This document shows positions 34,820 through 45,873 of a stretch of DNA of 57,214 bases, in pieces. The position numbers were made by a program, and so were the translations under genes. The DNA is taken from the NCBI RefSeq assembly GCF_000482725.1, contig NZ_AXWP01000041.1:15699-72912 (forward strand). The letters run 5' to 3'. This DNA is from Psychromonas arctica DSM 14288 (GTDB lineage Bacteria > Pseudomonadota > Gammaproteobacteria > Enterobacterales > Psychromonadaceae). The notes below the pieces were generated by a model. The model was given only the letters and a program-made list of their open reading frames with translations, made no database searches and was not told the origin of the DNA. Within the stretch, counting starts at the first letter, position 1. Every line of letters starts with the position of its first letter.

Positions 34820-35860
34820 GTGAAAAAGACTCAAAACAGTAGATCTGTGACAGCTGAAGACGTCGCTCAACTTGCAGGTGTTTCAAGAGCGGCCGTTTCT
34901 CGAACGTTCAGTAATAACGGTAGTGTTGCCCCAAAAACGAGAGTCAAAATAATACAAGCGGCCAGTGAACTTGGTTACCAAATAAATTTTTTAGCGCAGG
35001 GATTAAATCGAAAACGTAGTCAGTTAATTGGTGTAATCGTCGCGCGATTAAGTGATCCTTTTCGTAGTAGCTTATTAGAAGCACTACTAAGTGAAATTCA
35101 AAGAAAAGGATACCAGGCGCTAGTAACAGAAGTACAAGGTGCTGACGAATTAGAAATGACTATCCGCCGTTTTACACAATTTAGAGTCTCTGGCGTAATT
35201 GTAACATCAGGCCAACCCCCTGCAGATCTAGTAAAAGAATGTGTTCAACACAATATTCCAGTCGTTGGTATCAACCGTCATATGGACATTCCCAATGTCG
35301 ATTTTGTCTGTTCTAACAATAACATGGCGGCATTACTCGTTTCAAAGCAATTCATAAATTCAGGCTGCACTTCTGTTGGTTGGCTGAATTATAAAGGCTC
35401 TACTTGGTCTGGCATAAACCGAGGAGACACATTTCGCCAGGTAATTATCAATAAAAATATTTTTAATGAATCAGACTTTCTCGAAATAATAACCGAACTA
35501 GATGGCTATGAAGGCGGAAGGCGAGCCGCACATGATTATTGTAAACAAATAAAAAAGGTTGATGGTATTTATTGCGCCAATGCCCAACTGGCTTGTGGAT
35601 TTTTGGATGGTATGCGTGAAAATGGCTTTGATGCTCCCATTAATTTTCAGATTATTGGTTTCGACAATACCCTTCAAACATCACAATACAGTTATCGTTT
35701 AACAACTATCCACCAAGATGTGTCCACCACAGCACAACGGGTTCTAACTTGTCTAGAAACAAGAGGACAAAATCCTCATATCATTCAACGTTTCGAAGAA
35801 ATACCCGTTAAATTAATCATTAGAAACACCTCTCCACATACAGATAATATAAGGACATAA
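34820..35860 (+). CDS. LacI-family transcriptional regulator
   Basis: A 346-residue repressor starting at GTG with AAGGAT upstream. The N-terminal headpiece TAEDVAQLAGVSRAAVSRTF (about residues 10-29) is the LacI helix-turn-helix, and LAQGLNRKRSQLIGVIV is the hinge region. The effector domain is of the periplasmic-binding-protein type. It lies between the hydrolase and phosphatase genes and most likely binds the palindrome at 33909-33924. Its inducer should be the imported compound or a derivative, probably a sugar or sugar phosphate given the family. Confidence 0.93.
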   Translation: MKKTQNSRSVTAEDVAQLAGVSRAAVSRTFSNNGSVAPKTRVKIIQAASELGYQINFLAQGLNRKRSQLIGVIVARLSDPFRSSLLEALLSEIQRKGYQALVTEVQGADELEMTIRRFTQFRVSGVIVTSGQPPADLVKECVQHNIPVVGINRHMDIPNVDFVCSNNNMAALLVSKQFINSGCTSVGWLNYKGSTWSGINRGDTFRQVIINKNIFNESDFLEIITELDGYEGGRRAAHDYCKQIKKVDGIYCANAQLACGFLDGMRENGFDAPINFQIIGFDNTLQTSQYSYRLTTIHQDVSTTAQRVLTCLETRGQNPHIIQRFEEIPVKLIIRNTSPHTDNIRT

Positions 35861-35864
35861 TAAA

Positions 35865-36617
35865 ATGCAAGAGCAATACAAGATATTAGAAACAGCAATC
35901 AAAAAAGCCGGAAAATATGCACAAGAAATTCGTCGTTCAGGGATATCCGTGACAATAAAAGGCAAGCAAGATTTTGTTTCAGAAGCAGACTTAAGTATTG
36001 AAAGTGAGCTAAAAAAAATTATTAAAACCTTATTTCCTGGAGATGGATTTTTAGGAGAGGAAAGTGGCTTGACTAAAGGTGTCAATAAAGATGGCATTTG
36101 GGTGATAGATCCCATCGATGGAACAACTAACTACCTTCAAGGAATGGATTACTGGTGTATTTCTGTCGCTTATGTTGTAAAAGAAAAAATTGAAATTGGT
36201 TTCGTATATGCCCCTGATAGAAATGAGCTGTTCTTTGCTGAGCGAGGTAATGGATCTTATTTAAATGGCACTCCATTGATAATGAGAGAACCAGAAGAGG
36301 GACAAGCAATTATTGGTATAGGTCGCTCTAACCGCCGTCCTTTGTATGAATACTTGGAATTGCTCACTGATCTAGATACAAAAAATATTGAACACCGTCG
36401 TTTTGGTGCAGGTGCATTAATGCTTGCCCATGTTTCCTCTGGATTGGTCCATGGTTATTACGAATCTCATCTTAACAGTTGGGATGCTTTAGCCGGACTA
36501 TTATTGATCGAGGAAGCAGGTGGAAAAACATCTGCTTTTCTGGAATGTGACGGTTTGTTGAACGGAAACCCAGTATGGGCGGCATGCCCACAGTTATGGC
36601 ATAAGTTGAAAGAGTGA
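35865..36617 (+). CDS. Inositol monophosphatase-family phosphatase
   Basis: A 250-residue Mg2+-dependent phosphatase. Metal ligands are visible: GEES (E65, E66), D82-P-I-D85-G-T in IDPIDGTTNY, and WDALAG (W206, D207) near the C terminus. The family removes phosphate from inositol, sugar or nucleotide monophosphates. It follows the LacI gene by 4 bases. Next to a putative phosphodiesterase and a transporter it would take off the phosphate left after the diester is cut; that role is inference. The substrate could also be a plain sugar phosphate. Confidence 0.88.
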   Translation: MQEQYKILETAIKKAGKYAQEIRRSGISVTIKGKQDFVSEADLSIESELKKIIKTLFPGDGFLGEESGLTKGVNKDGIWVIDPIDGTTNYLQGMDYWCISVAYVVKEKIEIGFVYAPDRNELFFAERGNGSYLNGTPLIMREPEEGQAIIGIGRSNRRPLYEYLELLTDLDTKNIEHRRFGAGALMLAHVSSGLVHGYYESHLNSWDALAGLLLIEEAGGKTSAFLECDGLLNGNPVWAACPQLWHKLKE

Positions 36618-36925
36618 CACTGTTAAGAGGAGACGGTAATAAATACTGTGTAACTACCCTTTAAAGTCAATAGACTGATTAGCGCCTAGTTACTTATTGT
36701 ACGGGAGCGGGTTAAAATCAATGAAGACAGCGAAGAGGCAACGACCGCAAGCCGTTGATTTTTATTTCTTTTTCATTAGCGTCTGGTATAAAAAGGGTAG
36801 GAAATATCGTAGAATAACACAGCTTTCCAAACACCCGTTGTCGCTACAACCAACCTTATAGTTGTATTATGCCAATTTATGGTTGCAGCGACACCCGGGG
36901 CTTTGTAACCGATATGCCGTCGATA
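36618..36925. other. 308-bp intergenic region with 13-bp inverted repeat
   Basis: No gene seen. At 36839-36893, TGTCGCTACAACC and GGTTGCAGCGACA pair with one mismatch across 29 bases, which could end transcription of the convergent phosphatase and rsmJ genes. A weaker element at 36739-36770, CAACG/CGTTG followed by a T-rich run, could be the plus-strand terminator. Confidence 0.5.
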
Positions 36926-37678
36926 CTAGCTACCAATTGCTTTTTTTACATAAACATCAAAACGGTTTTTCTTTGTCTTAATACTCATTGATGGTTTTTT
37001 ATCATTTAAAAAAGGCGCGTAATCAGGTCGCTTCACCACCACTCTATATTTAGCTGCTGCTAAGGCAACGTCTAATAGATCATCGGCATCTAAATCAGCA
37101 CCAACAACCCCCTGAAAAACTCGCATCTCTTTTTTAACTAATGCTGACTTTTTCTTATGCGGAAACATCGGGTCTAGGTACACGACATCAGCTTGATGTT
37201 GCTGTAAATACTCGTAGCCACTGGCATGGGTTAAGCGCATACGTTGTTGCATCCACTCTCCAATTTCAGCATCTAAATAAGCCCGCTCTAAGCCGTCTTC
37301 CAACAAAGCAGCAGCCACTGGCGAACGCTCTACCATATCCACATCACAGCCCAGTGAAGCAAGTACAAAGGCATCTCGTCCTAGCCCTGCTGTTGCATCT
37401 ATCACATGTAATGTCACACCTGGTTTCATACCAATGGCTTTAGCAATAGACTGCCCTTTTCCGCCACCAAATTTCCTACGATGCGCCACAGCACCAGACG
37501 CGAAGTCAACAAAGACTAAGCCTTGTTTGTTATCATCCAACTGCTCAAGCGCTAAATATTCCGGCAACAATCGTAGTTGAAATAATTCACTTCGAAGTGC
37601 GGTAAATCCCCACTTCTCACGTAGCTTCTTTGCTTTAGGTGCAAGAATATTTTCATTACAGACTAATGCAATATCCAT
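36926..37678 (-). CDS. rsmJ: 16S rRNA m2G1516 methyltransferase RsmJ
   Basis: A 250-residue SAM-dependent methyltransferase of normal RsmJ (YhiQ) length. The SAM motif is [19 protein letters not shown] (about residues 93-111), followed by [40 protein letters not shown] (about 164-183) is the characteristic catalytic stretch. It modifies the small-subunit rRNA. Its ATG overlaps the stop of the large GGDEF-EAL gene by one base (TAATG), so the two are translationally coupled. Confidence 0.94.
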   Translation of the reverse strand: MDIALVCNENILAPKAKKLREKWGFTALRSELFQLRLLPEYLALEQLDDNKQGLVFVDFASGAVAHRRKFGGGKGQSIAKAIGMKPGVTLHVIDATAGLGRDAFVLASLGCDVDMVERSPVAAALLEDGLERAYLDAEIGEWMQQRMRLTHASGYEYLQQHQADVVYLDPMFPHKKKSALVKKEMRVFQGVVGADLDADDLLDVALAAAKYRVVVKRPDYAPFLNDKKPSMSIKTKKNRFDVYVKKAIGS

Positions 37679-40600
37679 TAAAAACCATCCTCATACAATG
37701 ACTCTGATAATAATACCATCATATCAATAGGCACAGGCTTACCTAAGTGGTACCCCTGTGCATAATCGACACCAATTTCATTTAATTTTTCGATAATCTC
37801 TTCACTCTCTACATATTCTGCAATGGTTTTTTTACCAAACAAATGACTCAATTCATGGATCGTTTTAACAATACCAAAATCCTGAGCATCATTTGCCATG
37901 TCTTTAACAAACACTCCATCTATTTTCAGGTAATCAACATTCAACCGTTTAAGATAACCGAATGACGATAAACCAGTACCAAAGTCATCTAATGCTAACT
38001 TACAACCTAATTTTTTTAATGAATTAATTAATTTAGCAGCATTACTAAAATTGCCTATGGCGACGGTTTCTGTGATTTCAAAACAAAGTTTTTCCAGCGG
38101 TAGTGATGAGTGACTTAGCAGACTCACAAGATCTTCAATAAACTTTGGATCACCGAGTGACTGACCAGATAAATTAATAGAACACATGTTTAATTTAAAC
38201 ACATGCTCAGGATGATTTTTTAACCAGTTAATGGTTTTAGTGATAATAATCATATCGATTTTATCAGCTAGGTTGTAACTCTCCGCAATCGGGATAAATT
38301 TTGCAGGCGGTGCAAGCTCACCATTTTCATCAATCATTCGAGTTAATATCTCATAATGTAGGTAATCATCACTACCATTAACAGGTTTGATCAACTGTGC
38401 ATACAGACAAAATCGAGATTCATCTCGTAATGCATCTTGTACTTTATTGACCCACACCACCTCTTCACGGCGAAGCTCTTCCTGTTTATCTTCTTCGTAG
38501 ATATGGATCCTATTTCGTCCAGATTGTTTTGCGGTATAACATGCGCTATCAACACAACTTAATGCATGTACACCACCACGACCAAGTTCTGTAAACTCAG
38601 CAAGCCCGATACTGACCCCCAATGAGAAATGATTGCCTTCCCATAAAAAATAATGTTTGCCGATTGCTGAGATTATCTTTTCTGCCGTTTTGTTAGCAAT
38701 GTCAAGTTCGGTTTGAGGAAAAATAATAGCAAACTCATCGCCGCCTAATCGGGCAACCATTGCGTTAATAGGAACACTTTCAGTGAGAATAGTAGCAATT
38801 TGTCGTAATACTTCATCACCGGCATGATGTCCGCAGGTGTCGTTAATGATTTTGAATTTATCCATATCCAAATACATCAAACAACAAGGCGATTTATGCG
38901 AGTCTATTTTATCTAAGTTTTTGTCTAATTGACTTTCAAAAAATAATCGATTTTTTAATCCGGTTAAATAGTCATGTGATGCACGGTAATTTAACTCTTT
39001 AGACAGTTCACAGCGCTCAGTGATATTTTCACATACTAAAAAGTATTGATCATGATCATCGATTTTCCGTACGCGTTCATTGATCCAAACTTTACGGCCA
39101 TTCTTTGTCGAATAAGATACTTCTCGAGATAACAACATGCCCTCTTGATCGACGCATTCTGCTAGATAATCTTTTAAATCGGTGAGGTTGACTAATTCTG
39201 AATACAGAGTGACCAGATTACGACCAATTAGTTCGCCATCATAATAACCTAACAAATTACAGCCAAATTTATTACAGGATAAAATTAACCCTTGAGCATT
39301 TAGCATTAACAACATAGAAGGGCTTTCATCTAATAGTAAGTTAGAACGCTTATTGGCTTTTTCAACCTCCTCTTCAACCGCTTTAATATCACTAATGTCC
39401 CTAGCTTCGACAATAATTGAGGTTGTTTCGTTGCCCTGTAATGCTGCATTTTTTACCGGTTGAATGAATACATCAAACGCATGCTTCAATTTATTTTTGT
39501 CAATTAAAGCACATTCAAAACGCGCTGTTTTACCAACCCTTGCTTGTCCCATGGCAGACTTTAATTTCTTCTTACTCTTGGCATCATTTTGCCACCAAGG
39601 AGTGTCCCATAATATACGCCCAGCCACTTCCCCTTCTTGCATTTGTACAAAGTCTAAAGCGGTTTGATTGACCATTTTAATTTCACCAACCAAATCAAGC
39701 ATAAAAATAAAATCGTAAGAGATATTAAAGATATTGATGACGCGATCGTGTTTATTTTCAACTAAAGCAGTATCCTGTACCAACCTTGAATATTTACGCC
39801 AGCCCCAAAAGAATAAACAAAGAAAACTAAGGACAATAAGTAAGAGGGTTAATAAACTACAATCTGTTTTATACTTATCCTCTTTTTTATTAATAACACG
39901 GTAGCCAATCGGGATATCACTTTCGTGCAAGCCCCAACGTAACAATTCTGGATATTGAATAATATACTTATTACTCAAACTAACTTCGACGGGTAAATCT
40001 TCTATCTTAGCACCAAGTGTTATCTGTAAGACTTTATCTGCAGCTGCTTGCCCTTGTGCGAAACCACTGGTGACGACACCTCCAATGACTCCTTCCATCA
40101 AATCATGTTGATTAATAACAAATAATGGCACTCTTGCAGTCGCTGTTATTGCTTTTAAAATTTCAGTGCGGTTAACAAAAAAACCGCCTTTATCACGGGA
40201 AAAATCATCAAATATAATCACTGAATCCTTAGCAACTTTGTTAATTTTATTTAATAAGGATGCCTCACTCTCGTTGTTCAGTATGTTCAATGTAGGTTTT
40301 AATCGTAGTGATAATTGCTGAATAGCTTGTTCAGAGATTTGTCGGGTAAGCGGACGACCAGTAATAATGTAGATATTCGTTGTTAACGGAAATAATTGTG
40401 TAGATAAGCGCATTGTCTCAAAAATATTTTCTGACTCTACAATCGCAGATATTTTATGTGTAAAGGCGGGGAGTGACGTGTCGCTACTTTTAATACCAGT
40501 AAAAACAATGGGCGTGTTAACAAATAACCTTTCACCATATTGTTGTACTAGTTTTAATGCATTTTCGCCACTGACGATAATGGCATCAAAATATCGAGTA

Positions 40601-40884
40601 TCGAACTTTCTAGATAAAAAATCGACATGCTCTATTAGTGCCCGCTCTCCCATGGCTTGGTTGCTATCAAGATATGAGACATACAAAGAAATATTGCTAT
40701 CTTTAAATTTATCTTCAATACCCTTTTGAATTTCACGGGTTTGTTCATTGCCTTGATAACCTGAATGTAGGACTAAAACTTCATCAGAAATCGCATTGTT
40801 AGCATAAACACATGCGCATAACAAAACGCCCAAAAACGTGATTTTATCAAGGATAGCTTTAAAGAACGTCAATATAATTTCCAA
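37678..40884 (-). CDS. GGDEF-EAL c-di-GMP protein with periplasmic ABC-type sensor and PAS domains
   Basis: A 1068-residue inner-membrane protein. After an N-terminal signal/anchor (about 15-33), residues about 35-320 look like an ABC substrate-binding (DUF-type, PF04392-like) periplasmic domain. One helix follows (about 343-365, [19 protein letters not shown]), then two PAS domains (about 380-505 and 515-640), GGDEF (GGDEF at 714-718) and EAL (845 onward). The cyclase motif is perfect but no RxxD I-site lies five residues before it. The EAL motif reads EILTRM, with [24 protein letters not shown] and QGYHLGKP all present, so phosphodiesterase activity is likely too. It probably senses a small periplasmic ligand. 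Confidence 0.9.
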   Translation of the reverse strand: MEIILTFFKAILDKITFLGVLLCACVYANNAISDEVLVLHSGYQGNEQTREIQKGIEDKFKDSNISLYVSYLDSNQAMGERALIEHVDFLSRKFDTRYFDAIIVSGENALKLVQQYGERLFVNTPIVFTGIKSSDTSLPAFTHKISAIVESENIFETMRLSTQLFPLTTNIYIITGRPLTRQISEQAIQQLSLRLKPTLNILNNESEASLLNKINKVAKDSVIIFDDFSRDKGGFFVNRTEILKAITATARVPLFVINQHDLMEGVIGGVVTSGFAQGQAAADKVLQITLGAKIEDLPVEVSLSNKYIIQYPELLRWGLHESDIPIGYRVINKKEDKYKTDCSLLTLLLIVLSFLCLFFWGWRKYSRLVQDTALVENKHDRVINIFNISYDFIFMLDLVGEIKMVNQTALDFVQMQEGEVAGRILWDTPWWQNDAKSKKKLKSAMGQARVGKTARFECALIDKNKLKHAFDVFIQPVKNAALQGNETTSIIVEARDISDIKAVEEEVEKANKRSNLLLDESPSMLLMLNAQGLILSCNKFGCNLLGYYDGELIGRNLVTLYSELVNLTDLKDYLAECVDQEGMLLSREVSYSTKNGRKVWINERVRKIDDHDQYFLVCENITERCELSKELNYRASHDYLTGLKNRLFFESQLDKNLDKIDSHKSPCCLMYLDMDKFKIINDTCGHHAGDEVLRQIATILTESVPINAMVARLGGDEFAIIFPQTELDIANKTAEKIISAIGKHYFLWEGNHFSLGVSIGLAEFTELGRGGVHALSCVDSACYTAKQSGRNRIHIYEEDKQEELRREEVVWVNKVQDALRDESRFCLYAQLIKPVNGSDDYLHYEILTRMIDENGELAPPAKFIPIAESYNLADKIDMIIITKTINWLKNHPEHVFKLNMCSINLSGQSLGDPKFIEDLVSLLSHSSLPLEKLCFEITETVAIGNFSNAAKLINSLKKLGCKLALDDFGTGLSSFGYLKRLNVDYLKIDGVFVKDMANDAQDFGIVKTIHELSHLFGKKTIAEYVESEEIIEKLNEIGVDYAQGYHLGKPVPIDMMVLLSESLYEDGF

Positions 40885-41040
40885 ATCAAATTAGATGCTT
40901 ATTGAATGTATTATTTTACTTAAACACCAAATTAGCCTGATAAATTAAAGTAGTCTATAAATCACCAACAATCCACTTAAAACCCTATTACTTGCTGTTT
41001 TTATTACACTAATTTGAGTAAATATAGATTATTAAGACAA

Positions 41041-41070
41041 AAAAAAACCAGTCAAATGACTGGTTTTTTT
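41041..41070 (-). terminator. Terminator after carboxylase fusion gene
   Basis: CCAGTCA (41048-41054) pairs with TGACTGG (41057-41063), flanked by seven A and seven T, so it can work in either direction. It lies 13 bases past the stop of the minus-strand carboxylase. Confidence 0.85.
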
Positions 41071-41082
41071 AACAAAGTAACT

Positions 41083-44000
41083 TTATAGCGGGGTAATTAT
41101 GTATAACAAATCACCGCTTGATACTTGCTGTCCATTTGCATTAATAATGCGTTCGACACGGAACTTAGTTTTTGCATCATAAAGCACTGCATCTTTACGG
41201 TTAAAGCTTGCTAGTGTTACAGGCGAGAACATTTTCATTGCTTCCATTAGACCTAATGTTTGTTCAACATTAACAATGTCACCTTCTAATACAAAATCAG
41301 GCTCAGCTGGTGAAGAAGCGCGATAGAAAATACCTGCACTTTGTGCAATTACTTTTAGCTCATTACTGCCATCAACTTGGATAGATTCAGCAACACCATC
41401 AAGACCAGAGGCTGCCGATGCTTCCATTTCATCGATCATCACTTGTTGATCAAGTTTTGCCATGAATTTAGGTAAGTAAGTTGTATCGTATTCACCGTTT
41501 ATGAAGGTTTCATCTTTTAGGATACGTTTCAATAATGGGATATTAGTCGCGATCCCTTTAATGCTTACTTTATCTAAAAACTCAAGTAACTTAGCAATGG
41601 TATCGTTACGATCTTTACCATGACAAATAAATTGTGCCACTAAACTATCGTAGTATGGAGAAACCTCTTTGCCAGTAGCAATCATCGACATTACTTCAAC
41701 ATCGTCTTGCTCAGGAATGATACATTCAGCAACTTTACCAGGGTATGGCAATAGCTGCATGATACCATCAGAATCCAAACCTGCTTTCTCAGCCGTTACA
41801 CGCACTTCAATTGCATAGCCTTTCTTCTGTGGCGTCAGTTCAGAAATATCACAACCAGAAGCAATATCGTACTGTGCTTTTACAATATCAATACATGATG
41901 TTGCTTCAGTAACCGGATGCTCAACTTGTAAACGAGTGTTCATTTCCATAAAGTAGATATCATTTGCATCTAAATCGTAAATAAACTCAACCGTACCCGC
42001 GCCCATGTAATCTACTGCGTCAGCAAGTGCAGCAGTATGCTTAAGCGCTTCTTTTTCTAATTTTTCAGGCAACATCGTTGAAGCAGACTCTTCAACCACT
42101 TTTTGGTTATTACGTTGCACTGAACAATCACGAATACCTAATACTTTAGTATTGCCAAATTTGTCACGTAATAATTGCACTTCAATATGGCGTAAAGACG
42201 TAATGTATTTCTCTAGGTATAAGTCACCGTTACCAAATGCACTTCGTGCTTCAGCAGAAACTTGGTTAAAGCCAGCAAACATATCTTCAGCTTTTTCAAT
42301 AACCAAGATACCTTTACCACCACCACCGTTTACTGCTTTCAGTAACACTGGGTAACCCATATTATTCGCAATATCTAAAGCTTGTTCTGCACCAGTCAAA
42401 ATACCGTGAGAACCAGGTACTACAGGTACACCATTTTCTTGTGCAGTTTTAATTGCGTTTGATTTATTACCCATCGTTAGCATGCTGTTCATGCTTGGAC
42501 CAACAAAGTTGATATCATGGCTGATACATAAGTCAGCAAAATGCGGGCTTTCAGATAAGAAACCAATACCTGGATGTAATGCGTCAACTTGTTCGTATTC
42601 GGCTACTTTTATTACTGAACTTGCATTTAAGTAACTTTCATCTGAAGTGTTACCACCTAAACAAACTAGTTTATCGCCTTCACCTAACATATCTGCAGGA
42701 ACAGAATTCATATCAGGGTCAGAAGCTACTAAAACAACATTGATGTTGTTCGCTTTAGCAATACGAATTAATTTAACAGCAGTACAGCCACGCGCATGTA
42801 TTAATACTTTTTTAACTGGATGCATTAACTGACGTGGATCAGATTTAGAGAATCTCTCTTCTTCGATATCACAAACAGGTATAAAACCAGACAATGCACG
42901 GTTAATTGTTTCTTCAACAGTGATAACAGGCATCGGCATGTTTTCATCAATATCACGTAACTTATCATTCAAGTCATCAGAGAATGGATTGATAACTAAA
43001 CCATCCATTGCACCAGGAACACGTGACAAGTAGTTCGACAATGTAGACGTAGATGGTAAGTACGCAGGTACAACCATTTGACCAGCGAACGGCATGTTAG
43101 TACCAGAAAGGTAATAAGTTTGTGCCATTGGATGAGTTACAAAACTTGCTTGTGCTCCACCAGTACAATCTCCATAACCAAACATAACAATTGGTAAGTC
43201 GTTATCACGAATAAAACGTGTAATACGGTCATTAACGACTGACATAGAGAATAGTGCTGCAGCACCTTCTTTAGTTTGCATACCACCAGAACTAATGAAA
43301 GCCACTACTGGTAAATGTTGTTTTGCACATTTAACCAATAGTGCACAGAATTTCTCTGCACTGGCCATATCAAAAGCACCCGCTTGGAAAGATAAATTAG
43401 AAACAGCAACACCTACACGCTGTGTTTCGCCACTTTCCAATTTAAACTCACCCGTTCCTGTGATTAATCCACATGGTTTGATATTTTTGTCTAGCGCATC
43501 TTCCACTGATAGACGGAAACCTGGAAACTCTAATAGGTTAGCTGTCATTAAGTCTGCACGAGATTCTTTGAAGTTAGTAAAGAATTTTTGAATAATCGCT
43601 TCATGAGAATTATTCTTTTTATTTTTTTCTGAACGTAATACAGCTTGAATCAACAGATCTTGATAACCCATTGTTAAACGATTCCAGAAATCTTTACGAC
43701 GTCCGATTCTTACTGGATTAATTGCACCATTGTAAGAACTTTCGTCATCACGACTGTTGTAGTATTCAGGTAATAGTTTTTCGAACAAGTAGGTCAAAAT
43801 AACAAATAAACTAGAGTTCATTTGTGGAGCACCAATACTCTTCCATTCTTCTACTTTGGCCAGAATTTCGCCACGCTCAGACTGTTCAGTGAAGTATTGT
43901 AACCAAGCATTAAAAGTCACTTTTAATTGCTCGTAATCATCATCGCTGACTTTGTTTAATGCTGTTTTTAATGAACTACGCACTAATGATGAAACCGACT

Positions 44001-45648
44001 GACGAGAAAGTTCTTTGGTCGCCATAGCTTCTTTAGCAATCGATGCTAAGTTACCCATTGTATTGTCATAAAGTGCGTTAAACACCAGCATATGACGACA
44101 ATGTATAATGAAGCACTCACGCGTTTCAGTGTGTGAAACAACATCAATGATATCAAGCTCTGCTAACTCAGGAAATGAATCCGTCATTGGCATTGTTTTT
44201 TCATCTTCTAAATGTTTGATTAGAGAATGAAAGTTATTTTCAGCACTGGTTTTCCAACGGTTATACAATGACCAAGTTAGGTTGATCATTAATGTACTAC
44301 GTGCGTTATCATAGTTTGCTTTTGGCTCACCTAAGATAAGCTTAGTAAGTACATTACGCTCAACGCCTTTATCTTCACGTTTTTGTAGGAATGTTTTCCA
44401 GTTTTTATTCAGTCTATCATCGTAAATTAGCTTATCTGGGTTTTCTAACCAGTTTAAGAATACTTGCTTACGATCTGCTTCAATACGCGCTTTCAAATCA
44501 CCTTCTGGTACCGTTAATTTAGATAAACGGCCATATTCGTTCTTTTGAATCGCTTTAATACGAGAGCGTAACGTCAAGTAACGCATGTAACGGTAAGTGG
44601 TACCGAATGCATTATTATGTGACGTTGGATTTTTAGCTAATAGCTGCGCATCCGTTGCATTCTCTATCGCCAGTAATTTGCTTGAAGGCTCAAGATAACG
44701 CGAAAGACTACGATTATAATGTTCTAAAATATCAGGATGTTTACGTACAAATTGAACTGATTTTGACTCAATCGATAAAATACCAGAAATAATCGCTTTC
44801 TGAAGGTTGTGTTGACGCTCATCTTGGTCAACAGGCGAGTAATCAACAATACCGTCGATACAACCCATCGCATACAACTCTTCTGGCGATACACCTACAG
44901 ACTGCGCACATTCTTGCCAAGACAAGTTATATTTACGCGCAATACTTTGTAAGCCTTTAGGTTGAATAGTATTAAAAATACCATCACGTACCGATAACAA
45001 GATATTAGCTGTTGCTAGTGGAATCGCACCACCAGAATAACCAACGCCAACAACTATACCGATAGTAGGAACGTCAACGTTGGCACTTTCAGTAATCATT
45101 TGTGAAATACTGTGTGCTTGGTTTTGACTATTCGCCGCTTCGCCAGCGTCAGCTCCCGGTGTGTCAATTAAGTACACAATCGGCAATGACATATCAGCAA
45201 ATTTACGGATAGCTTTGCTTGCTGCTAGATGGTGTTCAGGCATCCAAGCACCATTATTTGAGCTACGCTCCTGTGCAATTAGACCAATACGACGGCTGTA
45301 ACCACCAAAATCCAATTCCATTTCCGCAGAATAGAAAGCACCGTTTAGTTGTTCGGTAATGATTTTACCGTTAAACCCTTCAATTATACTTTTTGAACCA
45401 GGTCGCTTATTACTCTCAGCCGGCGTTACCGTACGTGCAATATAAGCATCAACATCCAATTTTTTGATAGTAGCCAGGTTTGATTTAATACGCAGCTTGT
45501 CAATAAGACCTTCTACACCATCTGTATTTGACGGTAATGAATTATCTGGAAATAGAGAAAAGTCTTTTGCGATTTGCTCAGCATGAATAAATAGCGGATC
45601 TGCAATATTATTCACTTCAAACTGAGAAGATGAAGGTTTTCCTGTCAT
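41083..45648 (-). CDS. Single-chain biotin-dependent carboxylase (AccA-AccD-AccC-AccB order)
   Basis: A 1521-residue protein holding all parts of an acyl-CoA carboxylase. Residues about 60-290 are an AccA-like carboxyltransferase half (LIDTPGADAGEAAN, VGVGYSGGAIPLA). About 620-930 is an AccD-like half without its zinc finger (AFISSGGMQTKEGAAALFSM, GYGDCTGGAQASF). Biotin carboxylase starts near 940 (KVLIHARG, LKAVNGGGGKGI, MEMNTRLQVEHPVTE). The carrier domain ends the chain, with biotinyl Lys1472 in EAMKM. About 300 residues of helical linker join the two carboxyltransferase halves. Acetyl-CoA is the likely but unproven substrate. It is transcribed alone with its own terminator. Similar long proteins occur in Vibrio relatives, usually annotated only by domain. 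Confidence 0.85.
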   Translation of the reverse strand: MTGKPSSSQFEVNNIADPLFIHAEQIAKDFSLFPDNSLPSNTDGVEGLIDKLRIKSNLATIKKLDVDAYIARTVTPAESNKRPGSKSIIEGFNGKIITEQLNGAFYSAEMELDFGGYSRRIGLIAQERSSNNGAWMPEHHLAASKAIRKFADMSLPIVYLIDTPGADAGEAANSQNQAHSISQMITESANVDVPTIGIVVGVGYSGGAIPLATANILLSVRDGIFNTIQPKGLQSIARKYNLSWQECAQSVGVSPEELYAMGCIDGIVDYSPVDQDERQHNLQKAIISGILSIESKSVQFVRKHPDILEHYNRSLSRYLEPSSKLLAIENATDAQLLAKNPTSHNNAFGTTYRYMRYLTLRSRIKAIQKNEYGRLSKLTVPEGDLKARIEADRKQVFLNWLENPDKLIYDDRLNKNWKTFLQKREDKGVERNVLTKLILGEPKANYDNARSTLMINLTWSLYNRWKTSAENNFHSLIKHLEDEKTMPMTDSFPELAELDIIDVVSHTETRECFIIHCRHMLVFNALYDNTMGNLASIAKEAMATKELSRQSVSSLVRSSLKTALNKVSDDDYEQLKVTFNAWLQYFTEQSERGEILAKVEEWKSIGAPQMNSSLFVILTYLFEKLLPEYYNSRDDESSYNGAINPVRIGRRKDFWNRLTMGYQDLLIQAVLRSEKNKKNNSHEAIIQKFFTNFKESRADLMTANLLEFPGFRLSVEDALDKNIKPCGLITGTGEFKLESGETQRVGVAVSNLSFQAGAFDMASAEKFCALLVKCAKQHLPVVAFISSGGMQTKEGAAALFSMSVVNDRITRFIRDNDLPIVMFGYGDCTGGAQASFVTHPMAQTYYLSGTNMPFAGQMVVPAYLPSTSTLSNYLSRVPGAMDGLVINPFSDDLNDKLRDIDENMPMPVITVEETINRALSGFIPVCDIEEERFSKSDPRQLMHPVKKVLIHARGCTAVKLIRIAKANNINVVLVASDPDMNSVPADMLGEGDKLVCLGGNTSDESYLNASSVIKVAEYEQVDALHPGIGFLSESPHFADLCISHDINFVGPSMNSMLTMGNKSNAIKTAQENGVPVVPGSHGILTGAEQALDIANNMGYPVLLKAVNGGGGKGILVIEKAEDMFAGFNQVSAEARSAFGNGDLYLEKYITSLRHIEVQLLRDKFGNTKVLGIRDCSVQRNNQKVVEESASTMLPEKLEKEALKHTAALADAVDYMGAGTVEFIYDLDANDIYFMEMNTRLQVEHPVTEATSCIDIVKAQYDIASGCDISELTPQKKGYAIEVRVTAEKAGLDSDGIMQLLPYPGKVAECIIPEQDDVEVMSMIATGKEVSPYYDSLVAQFICHGKDRNDTIAKLLEFLDKVSIKGIATNIPLLKRILKDETFINGEYDTTYLPKFMAKLDQQVMIDEMEASAASGLDGVAESIQVDGSNELKVIAQSAGIFYRASSPAEPDFVLEGDIVNVEQTLGLMEAMKMFSPVTLASFNRKDAVLYDAKTKFRVERIINANGQQVSSGDLLYIITPL

Positions 45649-45873
45649 ATAATTACCCTTACAAGAAAGTGATGGAAAAAATAAATGTCGTAATTTACAA
45701 CTTATTAGCGTTTGATTCCACTATTGAACTCTAATCAATATAAATCATTTGCGAATAAGTTGCATATTGTGAAGCTTGAGCTAGATATTAGCCTGAATAT
45801 ATAACTATTCTCTTCTATTGGGTGTAAAAAAACAACAAAATAGGAATCGTTATGTCAAGTTGTGAAGTCAAGC

